The notes below the pieces were generated by a model. The model was not told the origin of the DNA. It did not search any database and saw nothing but the letters and a program-made list of their open reading frames with translations. From NCBI RefSeq assembly GCF_964340395.1, contig NC_135571.1, positions 292,001-356,000 of the forward strand: a stretch of 64,000 nt of DNA. The letters are read 5' to 3'. Within the stretch, counting starts at the first letter, position 1. Every line of letters begins with the position of its first letter. Shown piece after piece: positions 11,648 to 24,349 of the stretch. This stretch comes from Glandiceps talaboti. Taxonomy: Eukaryota > Hemichordata > Enteropneusta > Spengelidae. The position numbers were made by a program, and so were the translations under genes.

Positions 11648-13066
11648 ATTTGGTGTGTGGTGTAAACATTAACAGTTATACAGTCATGTAGTTTTGGTAT
11701 GTGGTGTAAACATTAACAGTTGTACAGTCATGTAGTTTTGGTGTCGGTGTAAATATTAACAGTTGTACAGTCATGTAGTTTTGGTGTCGGTGTAAATATT
11801 AACAGTTGTACAGTCATTTAGTTTTGGTGTCGGTGTAAATATTAACAGTTGTACAGTCATTTAGTTTTGGTGTCGGTGTAAATATTAACAGTTGTACAGT
11901 CATGTAGTTTTGGTATGTGGTGTAAACATTAACAGTTGTACAGTCATGTAGTTTTGGTATGTGGTGTAAACATTAACAGTTGTACAGTCATTTAGTTTTG
12001 GTGTGTGGTGTAAACATTAACAGTTGTACAGTCATTTAGTTTTGGTGTGTGGTGTAAACATTAACAGTTGTACAGTCATTTAGTTTTGGTGTGTGGTGTA
12101 AACATTAACAGTTGTACAGTCATGTAGTTTTGGTATGTGGTGTAAATATTAACAGTTGTACAGTCATGTAGTTTTGGTATGTGGTGTAAATATTAACAGT
12201 TGTACAGTCATGTAGTTTTGGTGTCGGTGTAAATATTAACAGTTGTACAGTCATTTAGTTTTGGTGTCGGTGTAAATATTAACAGTTGTACAGTCATGTA
12301 GTTTTGGTATGTGGTGTAAATATTAACAGTTGTACAGTCATGTAGTTTTGGTGTCGGTGTAAACATTAACAGTTGTACAGTCATGTAGTTTTGGTGTCGG
12401 TGTAAATATTAACAGTTGTACAGTCATGTAGTTTTGGTGTCGGTGTAAATATTAACAGTTGTACAGTCATGTAGTTTTGGTGTCGGTGTAAATATTAACA
12501 GTTGTACAGTCATTTAGTTTTGGTGTCGGTGTAAATATTAACAGTTGTACAGTCATGTAGTTTTGGTGTGTGGTGTAAACATTAACAGTTGTACAGTCAT
12601 TTAGTTTTGGTGTGTGGTGTAAACATTAACAGTTGTACAGTCATGTAGTTTTGGTATGTGGTGTAAACATTAACAGTTGTACAGTCATGTAGTTTTGGTA
12701 TGTGGTGTAAACATTAACAGTTGTACAGTCATGTAGTTTTGGTGTGTGGTGTAAACATTAACAGTTGTACAGTCATGTAGTTTTGGTGTCGGTGTAAATA
12801 TTAACAGTTGTACAGTCATGTAGTTTTGGTGTCGGTGTAAATATTAACAGTTGTACAGTCATGTAGTTTTGGTGTCGGTGTAAATATTAACAGTTGTACA
12901 GTCATGTAGTTTTGGTGTCGGTGTAAATATTAACAGTTGTACAGTCATGTAGTTTTGGTATGTGGTGTAAACACTAACAGTTGTACAGTCATGTAGTTTT
13001 GGTATGTGGTGTAAATATTAACAGTTGTACAGTCATGTAGTTTTGGTGTCTGTTGGTGTCGGTGTT
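11648..13066. repeat. Intronic tandem array, 43/45-bp units, about 33 copies
   Basis: The core is GTAAANATTAACAGTTGTACAGTCAT followed by TAGTTTTGGT. Two forms coexist: a 43-bp form with GTGTCGGTGT and a 45-bp form with GTATGTGGTGT or GTGTGTGGTGT. They occur in runs rather than at random, as expected from unequal exchange of multi-unit blocks. Non-coding. Confidence 0.95.
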
Positions 13067-13287
13067 CAAATATCCAAGGAAAGACACTACTAACTAACTG
13101 AGGTACATATACATGTATTAACAATATTGACAAGCTGTGCTGCCAGAATCAAGAACTAATCCACCATTTGCTACAAGAAATCTTCTGAAAGCGGTATGTA
13201 TGTTAAATCATCATGTTATAAATTTACAAATCAAAATTTCTGTGCTCTGTGTGAACAAGTTTTATCAGAAGTAAGTCCTACATTTTC

Positions 13288-13420
13288 ACCGACATCTTGT
13301 CAGCATTGTCAGGGATGTACTACAATAGGCTATTGTCACATGTCTCAGAAGAGGAGAAGAGAAGAGGTATGTGAAGTGAGCGTTGAGTACACCCCTGCCA
13401 ATACTGACAAGATGTCGGCA
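13288..13420. repeat. Imperfect inverted repeat, ~34-bp arms
   Basis: The arm at 13288–13321 (contains CCGACATCTTGTCAG) is nearly the reverse complement of 13386–13420 (contains CTGACAAGATGTCGG), with about 64 nt between. It sits inside an open frame (13196–13462) that shows no known domain. It may be a small inverted-repeat element or a structured RNA segment. Confidence 0.7.
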
Positions 13421-14024
13421 AACACTTGGGGTTCTTTTTCAATAAATTTTTTCACTCTGTGAGTACAAATGATCATTTGTAACTATGAACCTAGAGTACA
13501 TGAACGTTCATCTGTATATTTAATTATTTGTATATTTTACTGAATAAAAGAACAAACAATATCTTCAAACATAATCAGTGTTCCTAAGGCAAAACAAAGT
13601 CAGTTTTATAGACAACAGATAATAATCTATGCCCAGAACATGAAGGACATAAAACGTGTATTAAAAGGATAGGAGTGACACCCCTCATGTTATAGGTCAT
13701 CAAATATGATAGGTATTTAATCATCATTCAGTGCCTTAGGTAGATTTACAAGTATTTAGATTGACAGTAGCATTACTCTTGTTACTCAATCATTGCTAGT
13801 AATATCATGTTCAAGTTTTAGCCAGAGATTAGAAACCTCAGTAACAAGGGGAATCTGGTAAAACAATAGTCATGCAAATGTAAGAATGACAAGTTGAAAA
13901 GTTGTATCACAAGGTAGATATTTATTTTCACAGACAGTTACGACATAACAGATTATATATATTAAGTACCCAGCATACTGTGTATGCCTTCCATAACCAG
14001 TATTACTTATTACTATTACAAAGT
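13421..14024 (+). other. Intron sequence before the A–G array
   Basis: About 600 bp of AT-rich DNA with no gene, RNA or repeat recognised. The duplicated unit begins near the (GT)n tract at about 14033. Confidence 0.5.
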
Positions 14025-14147
14025 CAGTAAAAATGTGTGTGTGTGTGTGTGTGTGTTTGTGTCACTGTGTGTATAAATATGTATTGTTTACATGGTGTTC
14101 ATTTCATGCACACTTTTGTTATTAACTTTAATGATTGATTTTCACAG

Positions 14148-14408
14148 AACCCAACAAGATTGATATTATCACAGTAGATGATATTGGTACTGATGTAGTA
14201 AATATCTCTTGGAGTAAACCAAATGATGTATTCACTAGCTACAACATATCATGTGATGGGGATTCAAACTATCAATCTATAACTGATGAGAGTGACAAAG
14301 TGACATACCAGTGTGATATGTTGACTCCAGGAAAAGAGTATATTATCAGTGTTGTTGTCATCAGTAACGACATGCCAAGTGATGAAACTAGAAAAACAGT
14401 CAGGACAA
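14148..14408 (+). CDS. Exon: FN3 domain 2 (array copy A)
   Basis: 87 codons, phase 1–1. Landmarks: PNKIDIITVDDIGTDVVNISW (B-strand Trp), SYNISCDG, TYQC, then LTPGKEYIISV (Leu, Pro-Gly, Tyr). Two Cys, NISC and TYQC, are well placed for an extra disulfide, and there are N-glycosylation sequons at NIS (twice). This copy alone has Asp at VDDIG and a silent AACGAC change. As the first unit it sits in a slightly different upstream context (no dispersed repeat before it). Confidence 0.93.
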
Positions 14409-14918
14409 GTAAGTATACAATCTATTCAAAGGCTTGTTGGTAGAATACATTCAGTAGTAGAAGTTTTTTAGTCCCTAACCGGCAGTGCCCATTGGGAGCT
14501 ATTACATTGGGTTTCATCTATTTGTGCCTGTATTGTGTGTTTGTTCACCTCAATATCTCTGGTATCCACTACCTGATTTCAACCAAACCTGACACAAAGT
14601 TAACATGCCATGTGAGACGAATGCATGTCACTTTGCTTTGCGACCAGATGAAATATGGCCGAATGGCAGCCATAGATGTTGTAAAATTTCATAATTTGCA
14701 TCACAACTTTTAAAGGTATTATGATGAACATTGAACTTTCTTTTGATACTTTAACCTTTGACTTTGACCTTTGTATTCAAGGTCAAAGAGGAAATTGATC
14801 AATAAATTAGAAAGATTGGATCTAGAGACACTTTTCAAATTTACACACTGACTTTGCGCATGTGTATGTGTGCGTGTGTGTGTGTGTGTATGTGTGCGTG
14901 TGTGTGTGTGTGTGTGTA

Positions 14919-14966
<48 letters not shown>

Positions 14967-15046
14967 TATACGTATGTATTGTTTACATAATGTTCATCTA
15001 ATGCTCACATTTATAATTAATGTTAATGATTGATTGATTTTCACAG

Positions 15047-15307
15047 AACCCAACAAGATTGATATTATCACAGTAGATGGTATTGGTACTGATGTAGTAA
15101 ATATCTCTTGGAGTAAACCAAATGATGTATTTACTAGCTACAACATATCATGTGATGGGGATTCAAACTATCAATCTATAACTGATGAGAGTGACAAAGT
15201 GACATACCAGTGTGATATGTTGACTCCAGGAAAAGAGTATATTAGCAGTGTTGTTGTCATCAGTAATGACATGCCAAGTGATGAAACTAGAAAAACAGTT
15301 AGGACAA
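15047..15307 (+). CDS. Exon: FN3 domain 3 (array copy B)
   Basis: Phase 1–1, 87 codons, family A–G. Differs from the consensus by Ser for Ile in the F strand (YISSVVV), a core-facing position in many FN3 domains. Has VDGIG and RKTVR. Cys pair and both NIS sequons kept. Acceptor CACAG. Confidence 0.93.
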
Positions 15308-15783
15308 GTAAGTATACAATCTATTCAAAGGCTTGTTGGTAGAATACAAGTGTAAGTGTGTTTAAAGTAGAAGTTTTTTAGTCACCAACCGACAGTGCCC
15401 ATTGGGAGCTATTACATTGGGTTTCATCTATTTGTGCCTGCATTGTGTGTTTGTTCATCTCAACATCTCTGGTATCCACTACCTGATTTCAACCAAACCT
15501 GGCACAAAGTTAACATGCCATGTGAGACGAATGCATGTCACTTTGCTTTGCGACCAGATGAAATATGGCCGAATGGCAGCCATAGATGTTGTAAAATTTC
15601 ATAATTTGCATCACAATTTTTAAAGGTATTATGATGAACATTGAACTTTCTTTTGATACCTTGACCTTTGTATTCAAGGTCAAAGAAGAAATTGATCAAT
15701 AAATTAGAAAGATTGGATCTAGAGACACTTTTCAAATTTACACACTGACTTTGCGCATGTGTATGTGTGCGTGTGTGTGTGTA

Positions 15784-15818
<35 letters not shown>

Positions 15819-15907
15819 CACCGTGTGTGTACATATGTATTGTTTACATAATGTTCATCTAATGCTCACATTTATAATTAATGTTAATGATTGATTGATT
15901 TTCATAG

Positions 15908-16168
15908 AACCCAACAAGATTGATATTATCACAGTAGATGGTATTGGTACTGATGTAGTAAATATCTCTTGGAGTAAACCAAATGATGTATTTACTAGCT
16001 ACAACATATCATGTGATGGGGATTCAAACTATCAATCTATAACTGATGAGAGTGACAAAGTGACATACCAGTGTGATATGTTGACTCCAGGAAAAGAGTA
16101 TATTATCAGTGTTGTTGTCATCAGTAATGACATGCCAAGTGATGAAACTAGAAAAACAGTCAGGACAA
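15908..16168 (+). CDS. Exon: FN3 domain 4 (array copy C)
   Basis: Phase 1–1, 87 codons. Identical in protein to copies D and E (VDGIG, YIISVVV, RKTVR), with an acceptor changed to CATAG that is also found in D, E and G. Together with near-identical flanking introns this makes C–E the most recently multiplied or converted part of the array. Confidence 0.93.
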
Positions 16169-16644
16169 GTAAGTATACAATCTATTCAAAGGCTTGTTGG
16201 TAGAATACAAGTGTAAGTGTGTTTAAAGTAGAAGTTTTTTAGTCACCAACCGACAGTGCCCATTGGGAGCTATTACATTGGGTTTCATCTATTTGTGCCT
16301 GCATTGTGTGTTTGTTCATCTCAACATCTCTGGTATCCACTACCTGATTTCAACCAAACCTGGCACAAAGTTAACATGCCATGTGAGACGAATGCATGTC
16401 ACTTTGCTTTGCGACCAGATGAAATATGGCCGAATGGCAGCCATAGATGTTGTAAAATTTCATAATTTGCATCACAATTTTTAAAGGTATTATGATGAAC
16501 ATTGAACTTTCTTTTGATACCTTGACCTTTGTATTCAAGGTCAAAGAAGAAATTGATCAATAAATTAGAAAGATTGGATCTAGAGACACTTTTCAAATTT
16601 ACACACTGACTTTGCGCATGTGTATGTGTGCGTGTGTGTGTGTA

Positions 16645-16694
<50 letters not shown>

Positions 16695-16786
16695 TGTCAC
16701 CGTGTGTGTACATATGTATTGTTTACATAATGTTCATCTAATGCTCACATTTATAATTAATGTTAATGATTGATTGATTTTCATAG

Positions 16787-17047
16787 AACCCAACAAGATT
16801 GATATTATCACAGTAGATGGTATTGGTACTGATGTAGTAAATATCTCTTGGAGTAAACCAAATGATGTATTTACTAGCTACAACATATCATGTGATGGGG
16901 ATTCAAACTATCAATCTATAACTGATGAGAGTGACAAAGTGACATACCAGTGTGATATGTTGACTCCAGGAAAAGAGTATATTATCAGTGTTGTTGTCAT
17001 CAGTAATGACATGCCAAGTGATGAAACTAGAAAAACAGTCAGGACAA
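16787..17047 (+). CDS. Exon: FN3 domain 5 (array copy D)
   Basis: Phase 1–1, 87 codons, protein identical to copies C and E. The downstream dispersed repeat carries a private change (TATGGCTAAATGG). Confidence 0.93.
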
Positions 17048-17516
17048 GTAAGTATACAATCTATTCAAAGGCTTGTTGGTAGAATACAAGTGTAAGTGTG
17101 TTTAAAGTAGAAGTTTTTTAGTCACCAACCGACAGTGCCCATTGGGAGCTATTACATTGGGTTTCATCTATTTGTGCCTGCATTGTGTGTTTGTTCATCT
17201 CAACATCTCTGGTATCCACTACCTGATTTCAACCAAACCTGACACAAAGTTAACATGCCATGTGAGACGAATGCATGTCACTTTGCTTTGCGACCAGATG
17301 AAATATGGCTAAATGGCAGCCATAGATGTTGTAAAATTTCATAATTTGCATCACAATTTTTAAAGGTATTATGATGAACATTGAACTTTCTTTTGATACC
17401 TTGACCTTTGACTTTGACCTTTGTATTCAAGGTCAAAGAAGAAATTGATCAATAAATTAGAAAGATTGGATCTAGAGACACTTTTCAAATTTACACACTG
17501 ACTTTGCGCATGTGTA

Positions 17517-17556
<40 letters not shown>

Positions 17557-17558
17557 TA

Positions 17559-17600
<42 letters not shown>

Positions 17601-17692
17601 TGTCACCGTGTGTGTACATATGTATTGTTTACATAATGTTCATCTAATGCTCACATTTATAATTAATGTTAATGATTGATTGATTTTCATAG

Positions 17693-17953
17693 AACCCAAC
17701 AAGATTGATATTATCACAGTAGATGGTATTGGTACTGATGTAGTAAATATCTCTTGGAGTAAACCAAATGATGTATTTACTAGCTACAACATATCATGTG
17801 ATGGGGATTCAAACTATCAATCTATAACTGATGAGAGTGACAAAGTGACATACCAGTGTGATATGTTGACTCCAGGAAAAGAGTATATTATCAGTGTTGT
17901 TGTCATCAGTAATGACATGCCAAGTGATGAAACTAGAAAAACAGTTAGGACAA
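17693..17953 (+). CDS. Exon: FN3 domain 6 (array copy E)
   Basis: Phase 1–1, 87 codons, protein identical to C and D. Its donor-side intron differs at ATCTAATC, putting a stop just past the splice site; this has no effect if splicing is normal. The CAGTAGTAG sequence after the donor links it to copy A and not to B–D, evidence of exchange between non-adjacent units. Confidence 0.93.
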
Positions 17954-18449
17954 GTAAGTATACAATCTAATCAAAGGCTTGTTGGTAGAATACATTCAGT
18001 AGTAGAAGTTTTTTAGTCACCAACCGACAGTGCCCATTGGGAGCTATTACATTGGGTTTCATCTATTTGTGCCTGCATTGTGTGTTTGTTCATCTCAACA
18101 TCTCTGGTATCCACTACCTGATTTCAACCAAACCTGGCACAAAGTTAACATGCCATGTGAGACGAATGCATGTCACTTTGCTTTGCGACCAGATGAAATA
18201 TGGCCGAATGGCAGCCATAGATGTTGTAAAATTTCATAATTTGCATCACAACTTTTAAAGGTATTATGATGAACATTGAACTTTCTTTTGATACCTTGAC
18301 CTTTGACTTTGACCTTTGTATTCAAGGTCAAAGAGGAAATTGATCAATAAATTAGAAATATTGGATCTAGAGACACTTTTCAAATTTACACACTGACTTT
18401 GCACATGTGTATGTGTGCGTGTGTGTGTGTGTGTGTGTATGTGTGTGTG

Positions 18450-18484
<35 letters not shown>

Positions 18485-18641
18485 GTTTGTGTGTGTGTGT
18501 TTGTGTGTATGTGTGTGTATGTGTGCGTGTGTGTGTGTGTGTGTGTGTTTGTGTCACTGTGTATACGTATGTATTGTTTACATAATGTTCATCTAATGCT
18601 CACATTTATAATTAATGTTAATGATTGATTGATTTTCACAG

Positions 18642-18902
18642 AACCCAACAAGATTGATATTATCACAGTAGATAGTATTGGTACTGATGTAGTTAATATC
18701 TCTTGGAGTAAACCAAATGATGTATTCACTAGCTACAACATATCATGTGATGGGGATTCAAACTATCAATCTATAACTGATGAGAGTGACAAAGTGACAT
18801 ACCAGTGTGATATGTTGACTCCAGGAAAAGAGTATATTATCAGTGTTGTTGTCATCAGTAATGACATGCCAAGTGATGAAACTAGAAAAATAGTTAGGAC
18901 AA
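18642..18902 (+). CDS. Exon: FN3 domain 7 (array copy F)
   Basis: Phase 1–1, 87 codons. Private replacements: Ser in VDSIG and Ile in RKIVR; a silent GTTAATATC change as well. Acceptor CACAG as in A and B. The (GT)n tract upstream is the longest of the array. Confidence 0.93.
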
Positions 18903-19364
18903 GTAAGTATACAATCTATTCAAAGGCTTGTTGGTAGAATACAAGTGTAAGTGTGTTTAAAGTAGAAGTTTTTTAGTCACCAACCGACAGTGCCCATTGA
19001 GAGCTATTACATTGGGTTTCATCTATTTGTGCCTGTATTGTGTGTTTGTTCACCTCAATATCTCTGGTATCCACTACCTGATTTCAACCAAACCTGGCAC
19101 AAAGTTAACATGCCATGTGAGACGAATGCATGTCACTTTGCTTTGCGACCAGATGAAATATGGCCGAATGGCAGCCATAGATGTTGTAAAATTTCATAAT
19201 TTGCATCACAACTTTTAAAGGTATTATGATGAACATTGAACTTTCTTTTGATACCTTGACCTTTGACTTTGACCTTTGTATTCAAGGTCAAAAAAGAAAT
19301 TGATCAATAAATTAGAAAGATTGGATCTAGAGACACTTCAAATTTACACACTGACTTTGCGCAT

Positions 19365-19457
<93 letters not shown>

Positions 19458-19545
19458 ACCGTGTGTGTACATATGTATTGTTTACATAATGTTCATCTAA
19501 TGCTCACATTTATAATTAATGTTAATGATTGATTGATTTTCATAG

Positions 19546-19806
19546 AACCCAACAAGATTGATATTATCACAGTAGATGGTATTGGTACTGATGTAGTAAA
19601 TATCTCTTGGAGTAAACCAAATGATGTATTCACTAGCTACAACATATCATGTGATGGGGATTCAAACTATCAATCTATAACTGATGAGAGTGACAAAGTG
19701 ACATACCAGTGTGATATGTTGACTCCAGGAAAAGAGTATATTATCAGTGTTGTTGTCATCAGTAATGACATGCCAAGTGATGAAACTAGACAAACAGTCA
19801 GGACAA
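19546..19806 (+). CDS. Exon: FN3 domain 8 (array copy G, last)
   Basis: Phase 1–1, 87 codons. Gln for Lys in RQTVR is private to this copy. Shares GTATTCACT with A and F but the CATAG acceptor with C–E, so it is a mosaic. The intron after the donor departs from the array at about 19832, which marks the original single-copy flank. Confidence 0.93.
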
Positions 19807-19832
19807 GTAAGTATACAATCTATTCAAAGGCT

Positions 19833-20730
19833 GTTTGGCTGTTTACATTTGTGGTTTCGATATTTTGATTCATGTAGATGCATAATACATATTATAGGTG
19901 AAATATTTGGTCAGAGAACTAATAGCAATTGTGAAGATGTTATCTGGATTTACTTTGATTTACAAATGACTATAAAGACATGCAAACTGATGCAAAACAG
20001 GTTAGCTATTTTGTGAAATCTTTTATTAGGATGTTCTAAGGTATATTGTTTGAATATCTATCAAGAAGATTATAAATGACTGAATCAAGTTTGCTATTCT
20101 TGGCAAATTGTATCAAAAATGGTTTAAATCAATAGAATTTGTTTTATCTGTTAATGATGAAACTGAAACATTTAGAAAAATGTAAGTTTAGTTCTAATGT
20201 TATCTAACGAGTGATATGCTGTTTTAATAATCTTTTAAAAGAATTTCTTTATAGTGTTTTTACATATCCACATATTTCTAGAATCAGTGAAGCGTTTATA
20301 TAAGTATACTTATAAATTCAAGACAGTAGGTAGTAGTTCAACTATTAAGGTAAATGACATTGTACCATATTGTTCATCACAGATATGTAAATTAAAGATT
20401 CCATTTCCCAGTTAAAATGTGTTTTACCTTGCTTACATTATTACCCCAACTTAATGCTCTGTATATGCTTTTATTTGTAGGGTGCCAATCACTATTGGAG
20501 CAATATTGTCAACATCAATGGTAGTGTTCTGGATTTGACCTACTTAAATAGTAACATGATACAGAATTACAATTATATGTACATACAGTTTACTCCTTGT
20601 TATCCTGATTAATTGAACTGATTCTTGAGTCTACGTCATGTTTAACCTGTCTAACTTGGTATGAAATCATGTACAGTGTACTTACTGTGTCTTAAATACC
20701 AGCAATATTGCACTCTTGGTTTTTTTTTTT
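19833..20730 (+). other. Intron sequence after the A–G array
   Basis: About 900 bp of AT-rich, apparently single-copy intron DNA. No exon, RNA or repeat recognised. Confidence 0.5.
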
Positions 20731-23072
20731 AGCTCCGCTGTCAGCGAAAGCTGAAAGCGTAGCTTTAGGTATAGGTGGGTATTGAGGTATAGAGAGTAGA
20801 GTGAATCATAGGTGTCCGTCAAACTTTTATATTTTTACTATCTACTCCGGAAGTGACAGTCGGAATTCTTCGATATTTGGTGTGCATGTTCCCTGGGGGG
20901 AGGCTATTCAGATTTGTTCATGCCAAGTTGATCTGTGCCATTTTCAATTTTTTATGATTTTTTTTCATAAAATGTCATTTTCATCAACTCCTTGAAAACC
21001 TCTTATTAGATTGCTTTGATATCTGGCATGTTGATGCGCAGGGGGTAGCTTACTCAGATTTGTTAATTTCAAGTCAGCACATCCTCATTTTTATTTTTTA
21101 TGATTTTTTTTTTGTAATTTGAAAAAAAAATGAATATGTTAATGAGCATAATGACCGACGCCATATTGGAAATCAGTCGACGAGACTTTAAGTAAACTGC
21201 CACTTTTCAAAAGACACTATTGACGTCAAACAAGCAATGTAATATGTGCTATAGTCATAATTCTACGCATTGGGCGCCCAAATGACAAGCGTTTGTTCGA
21301 AACAGGGTTGTAAACTTCAAATCCAATTATGCACCATTCTACATAATTAGCCAGTCCGCAACATCCACATTTGCATACTCTATCCTGATTCGACCAGAAG
21401 CTGTAGGTGACCTCATTTGACCGAGCGATTTTCCACAGCAAGTATCTTGAGTATCAACACAGGACGTTCTTGGTACTCACTAAAATCACACTTCAGACCC
21501 ACTATAAAAGTGTGATGTTTTCAGATAACATGTAACTTGTGGTTAATTCTATATTGTCGTGCAATTTGGAATGACAGTGAACCAGAATTCAGACAACTTG
21601 CGTAAGGAAGGGCATGCCAGGCATGCGGTTGAAGTTATGGCCGACAGTTCACATGTAAAGTTAAACGACATGAACGTGTCTTGCCTTTCCAAAATGCAAA
21701 TATTTGGCAAGTAAAAATAATTAAAATAATTACAACTTTAATTTGGCTTCAGACTTTGCATTATGTTTTGCGTATCTTTCCCCGTTTTACATGTAAATCC
21801 GAAAAGGTTTTCTCTCATCATGTCATCAGTGTCAGTGATCATACCGCGCGGGGCTGCTTTGAGTACGAGCGAAGTGAGGCATGTTGAGGTATTTTGTTGA
21901 GAATTATAAATATTGCGAAATGTCAAGTACAAGGTTTAAATACAATGGAATGATGAAAAAAATGGCAGAGTCTGCTGACAGGTGCCGGTCACAAGAAACA
22001 CTGTGAATTAAAATATCAGACGATGTATGTATTAATCGCCGACAATCCACCCGTATGCACGAGGGACTAACCCGGAAGCAAGTCGTTGTCAGCCATACGT
22101 TACAGTGGTAACATCGTCCAAGAAATCGCTGCGTTCAGAGTGTCATTATTCACAGAATTGTTGTTTTCGAGTGAAAACCCGTCTTGAATTGTATAACTCT
22201 AACAAATGAAGACATGTCAAGTTATATTTTGAAATTTGTATCGCTAGTTTGAGACGATTTTCTCACGTACTATAGTACTATCGAGGCTTACTTGGAAGTA
22301 GTAGGACCTTACTCCAGTTCATCGGGAAGTTTAGCCAGTCCGATAATTCTTTCTGGTTTAGTTTACAACACTTTTGATCACGCAGATTTTGTTGTTGTGA
22401 TGAAAAGAAATAAAAAAAAAGATCATTTCAACCATTTCGTTGTGTTTTCTTTGTGAAAGGTAACCGAACATGAACGAGTGTTACCACTGTAACGTATGGC
22501 TGAGAATGACTCTCTTCCGGGTACTTGAGATTGTCGCCGTACGGAAACTAAGATGGCGATTAATACATTTCTTCCCTATATATATCTACCACAACTAGTA
22601 CAAGTTGAATGTTGTTGACTTTGTAAATTTGTTAGAAAATTGAAATTCAAATTGCCTCAAAATTATTTTAGATCCCTAGTTTATTTCATTCATCATTAAA
22701 ATTTTCCAGGGTTACAGCTGTAAGACACTGGAATTATTTATAGCCAACCTCAAAATCCTCTTTTTTTCTTTTTCTTGTGTGCATTTCCCAGTCATTTTTT
22801 TCTGAGATTTTGTGCAGTTTTTCATAACAGTAGATTTTTGTCATAAAATGGTGACTATGGTATAAAAGTACAATACATTACCAACTTCTGTGTAAAATGT
22901 GTTTTATAGTGAGACATCATATGAAACCACTAACCACTTTATTGCATCACTAAAACAAAACTGCATAGTAAAGAGCTGAAGACCTGAACCACTTCTACAT
23001 GTCACCAAAATAAAAAATTAAATTAAAAAAAAAAAACCAGCGGAGCTATTCTGACCGATAGGTCGCTTGTTT
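20731..23072. mobile_element. Inverted-repeat element, copy 1 (non-autonomous, ~2.3 kb)
   Basis: Starts AGCTCCGCTGTCAGCG after a T-run and ends CAGCGGAGCT, ATTCTGACCGATAGG, TCGCTTGTT after an A-run. AGCTCCGCTG (20731–20740) and CAGCGGAGCT (23038–23047) are exact inverted 10-mers. The same ends and interior recur at 35160–38680, which defines the element. No transposase-like frame is visible. An internal palindromic module sits at 22027–22568. Compared with copy 2 it has about 95 extra bases near 21154–21250. Superfamily not assigned. Confidence 0.75.
22027..22568. repeat. Internal palindromic module of the element (~85-bp imperfect inverted arms)
   Basis: The left arm (22027–22113; ATGTATTAATCGCC ... 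CAGCCATACGTTACAGTGG) matches the reverse complement of the right arm (22478–22568; CCACTGTAACGTATGGCTG ... GGCGATTAATACAT) with small gaps. It may be an older element nested in the larger one. The equivalent module in copy 2 is split by a 1.7-kb insertion. Confidence 0.75.
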
Positions 23073-24349
23073 CAGTCAAGATGTTTTCAGTGTAGATGTA
23101 GTCCTAAGAATGTTATTTCAAGAACCAGAGATGCTGAGTAATGTACATGAACTTTGACTTGTACAGGTACATGTCTACAGTAACTTATTTAATGACATTT
23201 TTTGGGACTAAAATTATTAACATTACATACAGTATCATCGAAAAGAAAGCCAAATTGACATATCAAGTGAGACTTGGACTTGGGTTTTTTTTTTTCAGAC
23301 TGAATTTCAACAAGATAACCTGTCTGTGTGTCCTATGAGCTTCAATAATTAATAATGAATATTTGTTTTGTTTTTCATTTTGTTTTAATTTACAGTGAAC
23401 AGATTACAGTGACTTTATTCATTGTGATGTTGGTTCATGGACAATTCATTGTTCAAACACTTTCTTCTTCAGTAATGAAATTGAAACTTTTGAAACTTTC
23501 CCTATAGTTGGTATTTTAATGTGAAAGTGAAACTGGCACTTGCATCCACACTTGTGTACATCTTCACCAGCCTGATGTTCTTGGTTGGTCACATGACTGA
23601 CCATGGGGTCATATGACAAGAATGGTATCCCACATAAGACTAGTGAACAAGTCCACAGATATGGACGAAAGCTTTAGTTTCACTTTCACAAAATATCAAC
23701 AATGTGTATCATGTCAATAGTACAGTGGACTCTTGATAAGTCACTGGTCATTTTGTCCGCAGCAACAACTTGACTTATTGAAGGATGTGACGTAGTGATG
23801 TGTTAATTATATATTCAGAATCACACAAGAATACATACAAAGTTTGTACCGTTTCTACTTTATGTCAGAGTTCAAGTATGTGTCACCTATACACATCAAA
23901 TTAGAAATGATGAGTTGTTTGAATTGCCATCATTATAGTGCCAGTGTATTACAAATCAAAGCAGCAATGGCTGCTAAACTTAATATGTACATTTGATTAT
24001 AGCTGCCCATCAAACTGTGACACCTTTCCAATGAACTGATTGACAAACATACACAGGTGGTGCTAGTTAGTGACAGTTTCTCACTGTCTTTTGTAAAATG
24101 GTATTCTTTAGTGGCTATGATAATATGGTATGTGAAACAATGTCCTAAAAAGAGCATGGGAGTAAATTTATTTTCAATTACAAACAGTAAAAGGAAGATA
24201 ACAATGGGACCCAAAGTGACCTTTGGACAAAACCATAAGTAATTGACTGTATGTTTATGATACTGGTATAAATTTCACTGTTGATACAATTTCTTTATTA
24301 TTAATGTTTTTTTTTTAATTTAACTTACCCGTACTTGCAGGAAATTTAC

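Larger units (their letters stand above)
14025..19832 (+). repeat. Tandem array of seven FN3 exon units (A–G), 861–949 bp period
   Basis: Each unit holds a short (GT)n tract, a conserved acceptor (ATTGATTTTCA(C/T)AG), a 261-bp FN3 exon, the donor GTAAGTATACAATCTA, and a dispersed repeat of about 400 bp starting near TTTTTTAGTC and ending near GCGCATGTGT (copies at about 14460, 15370, 16230, 17109, 18007 and 18966). Exon starts are 899, 861, 879, 906, 949 and 904 bp apart; most of the variation is in the (GT)n length. Introns are nearly as alike as exons, so duplication is recent or homogenised. The last unit (G) loses the dispersed repeat: similarity stops just after its donor, near 19832, which marks the array edge. 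Confidence 0.95.

Noticed and set aside
13196-13462. Cys-rich 88-codon open frame as a possible exon
   Set aside because: The part with Cys residues is the left arm and loop of an inverted repeat; no FN3 or other domain, and no matching acceptor/donor pair in phase 1.
14492-19218. Recurrent 69–73-codon frames (GFIYLCL... type) between A–G exons
   Set aside because: They are readings of the intronic dispersed repeat, duplicated with the units; no splice sites, and relatives of the repeat elsewhere do not keep the frame.
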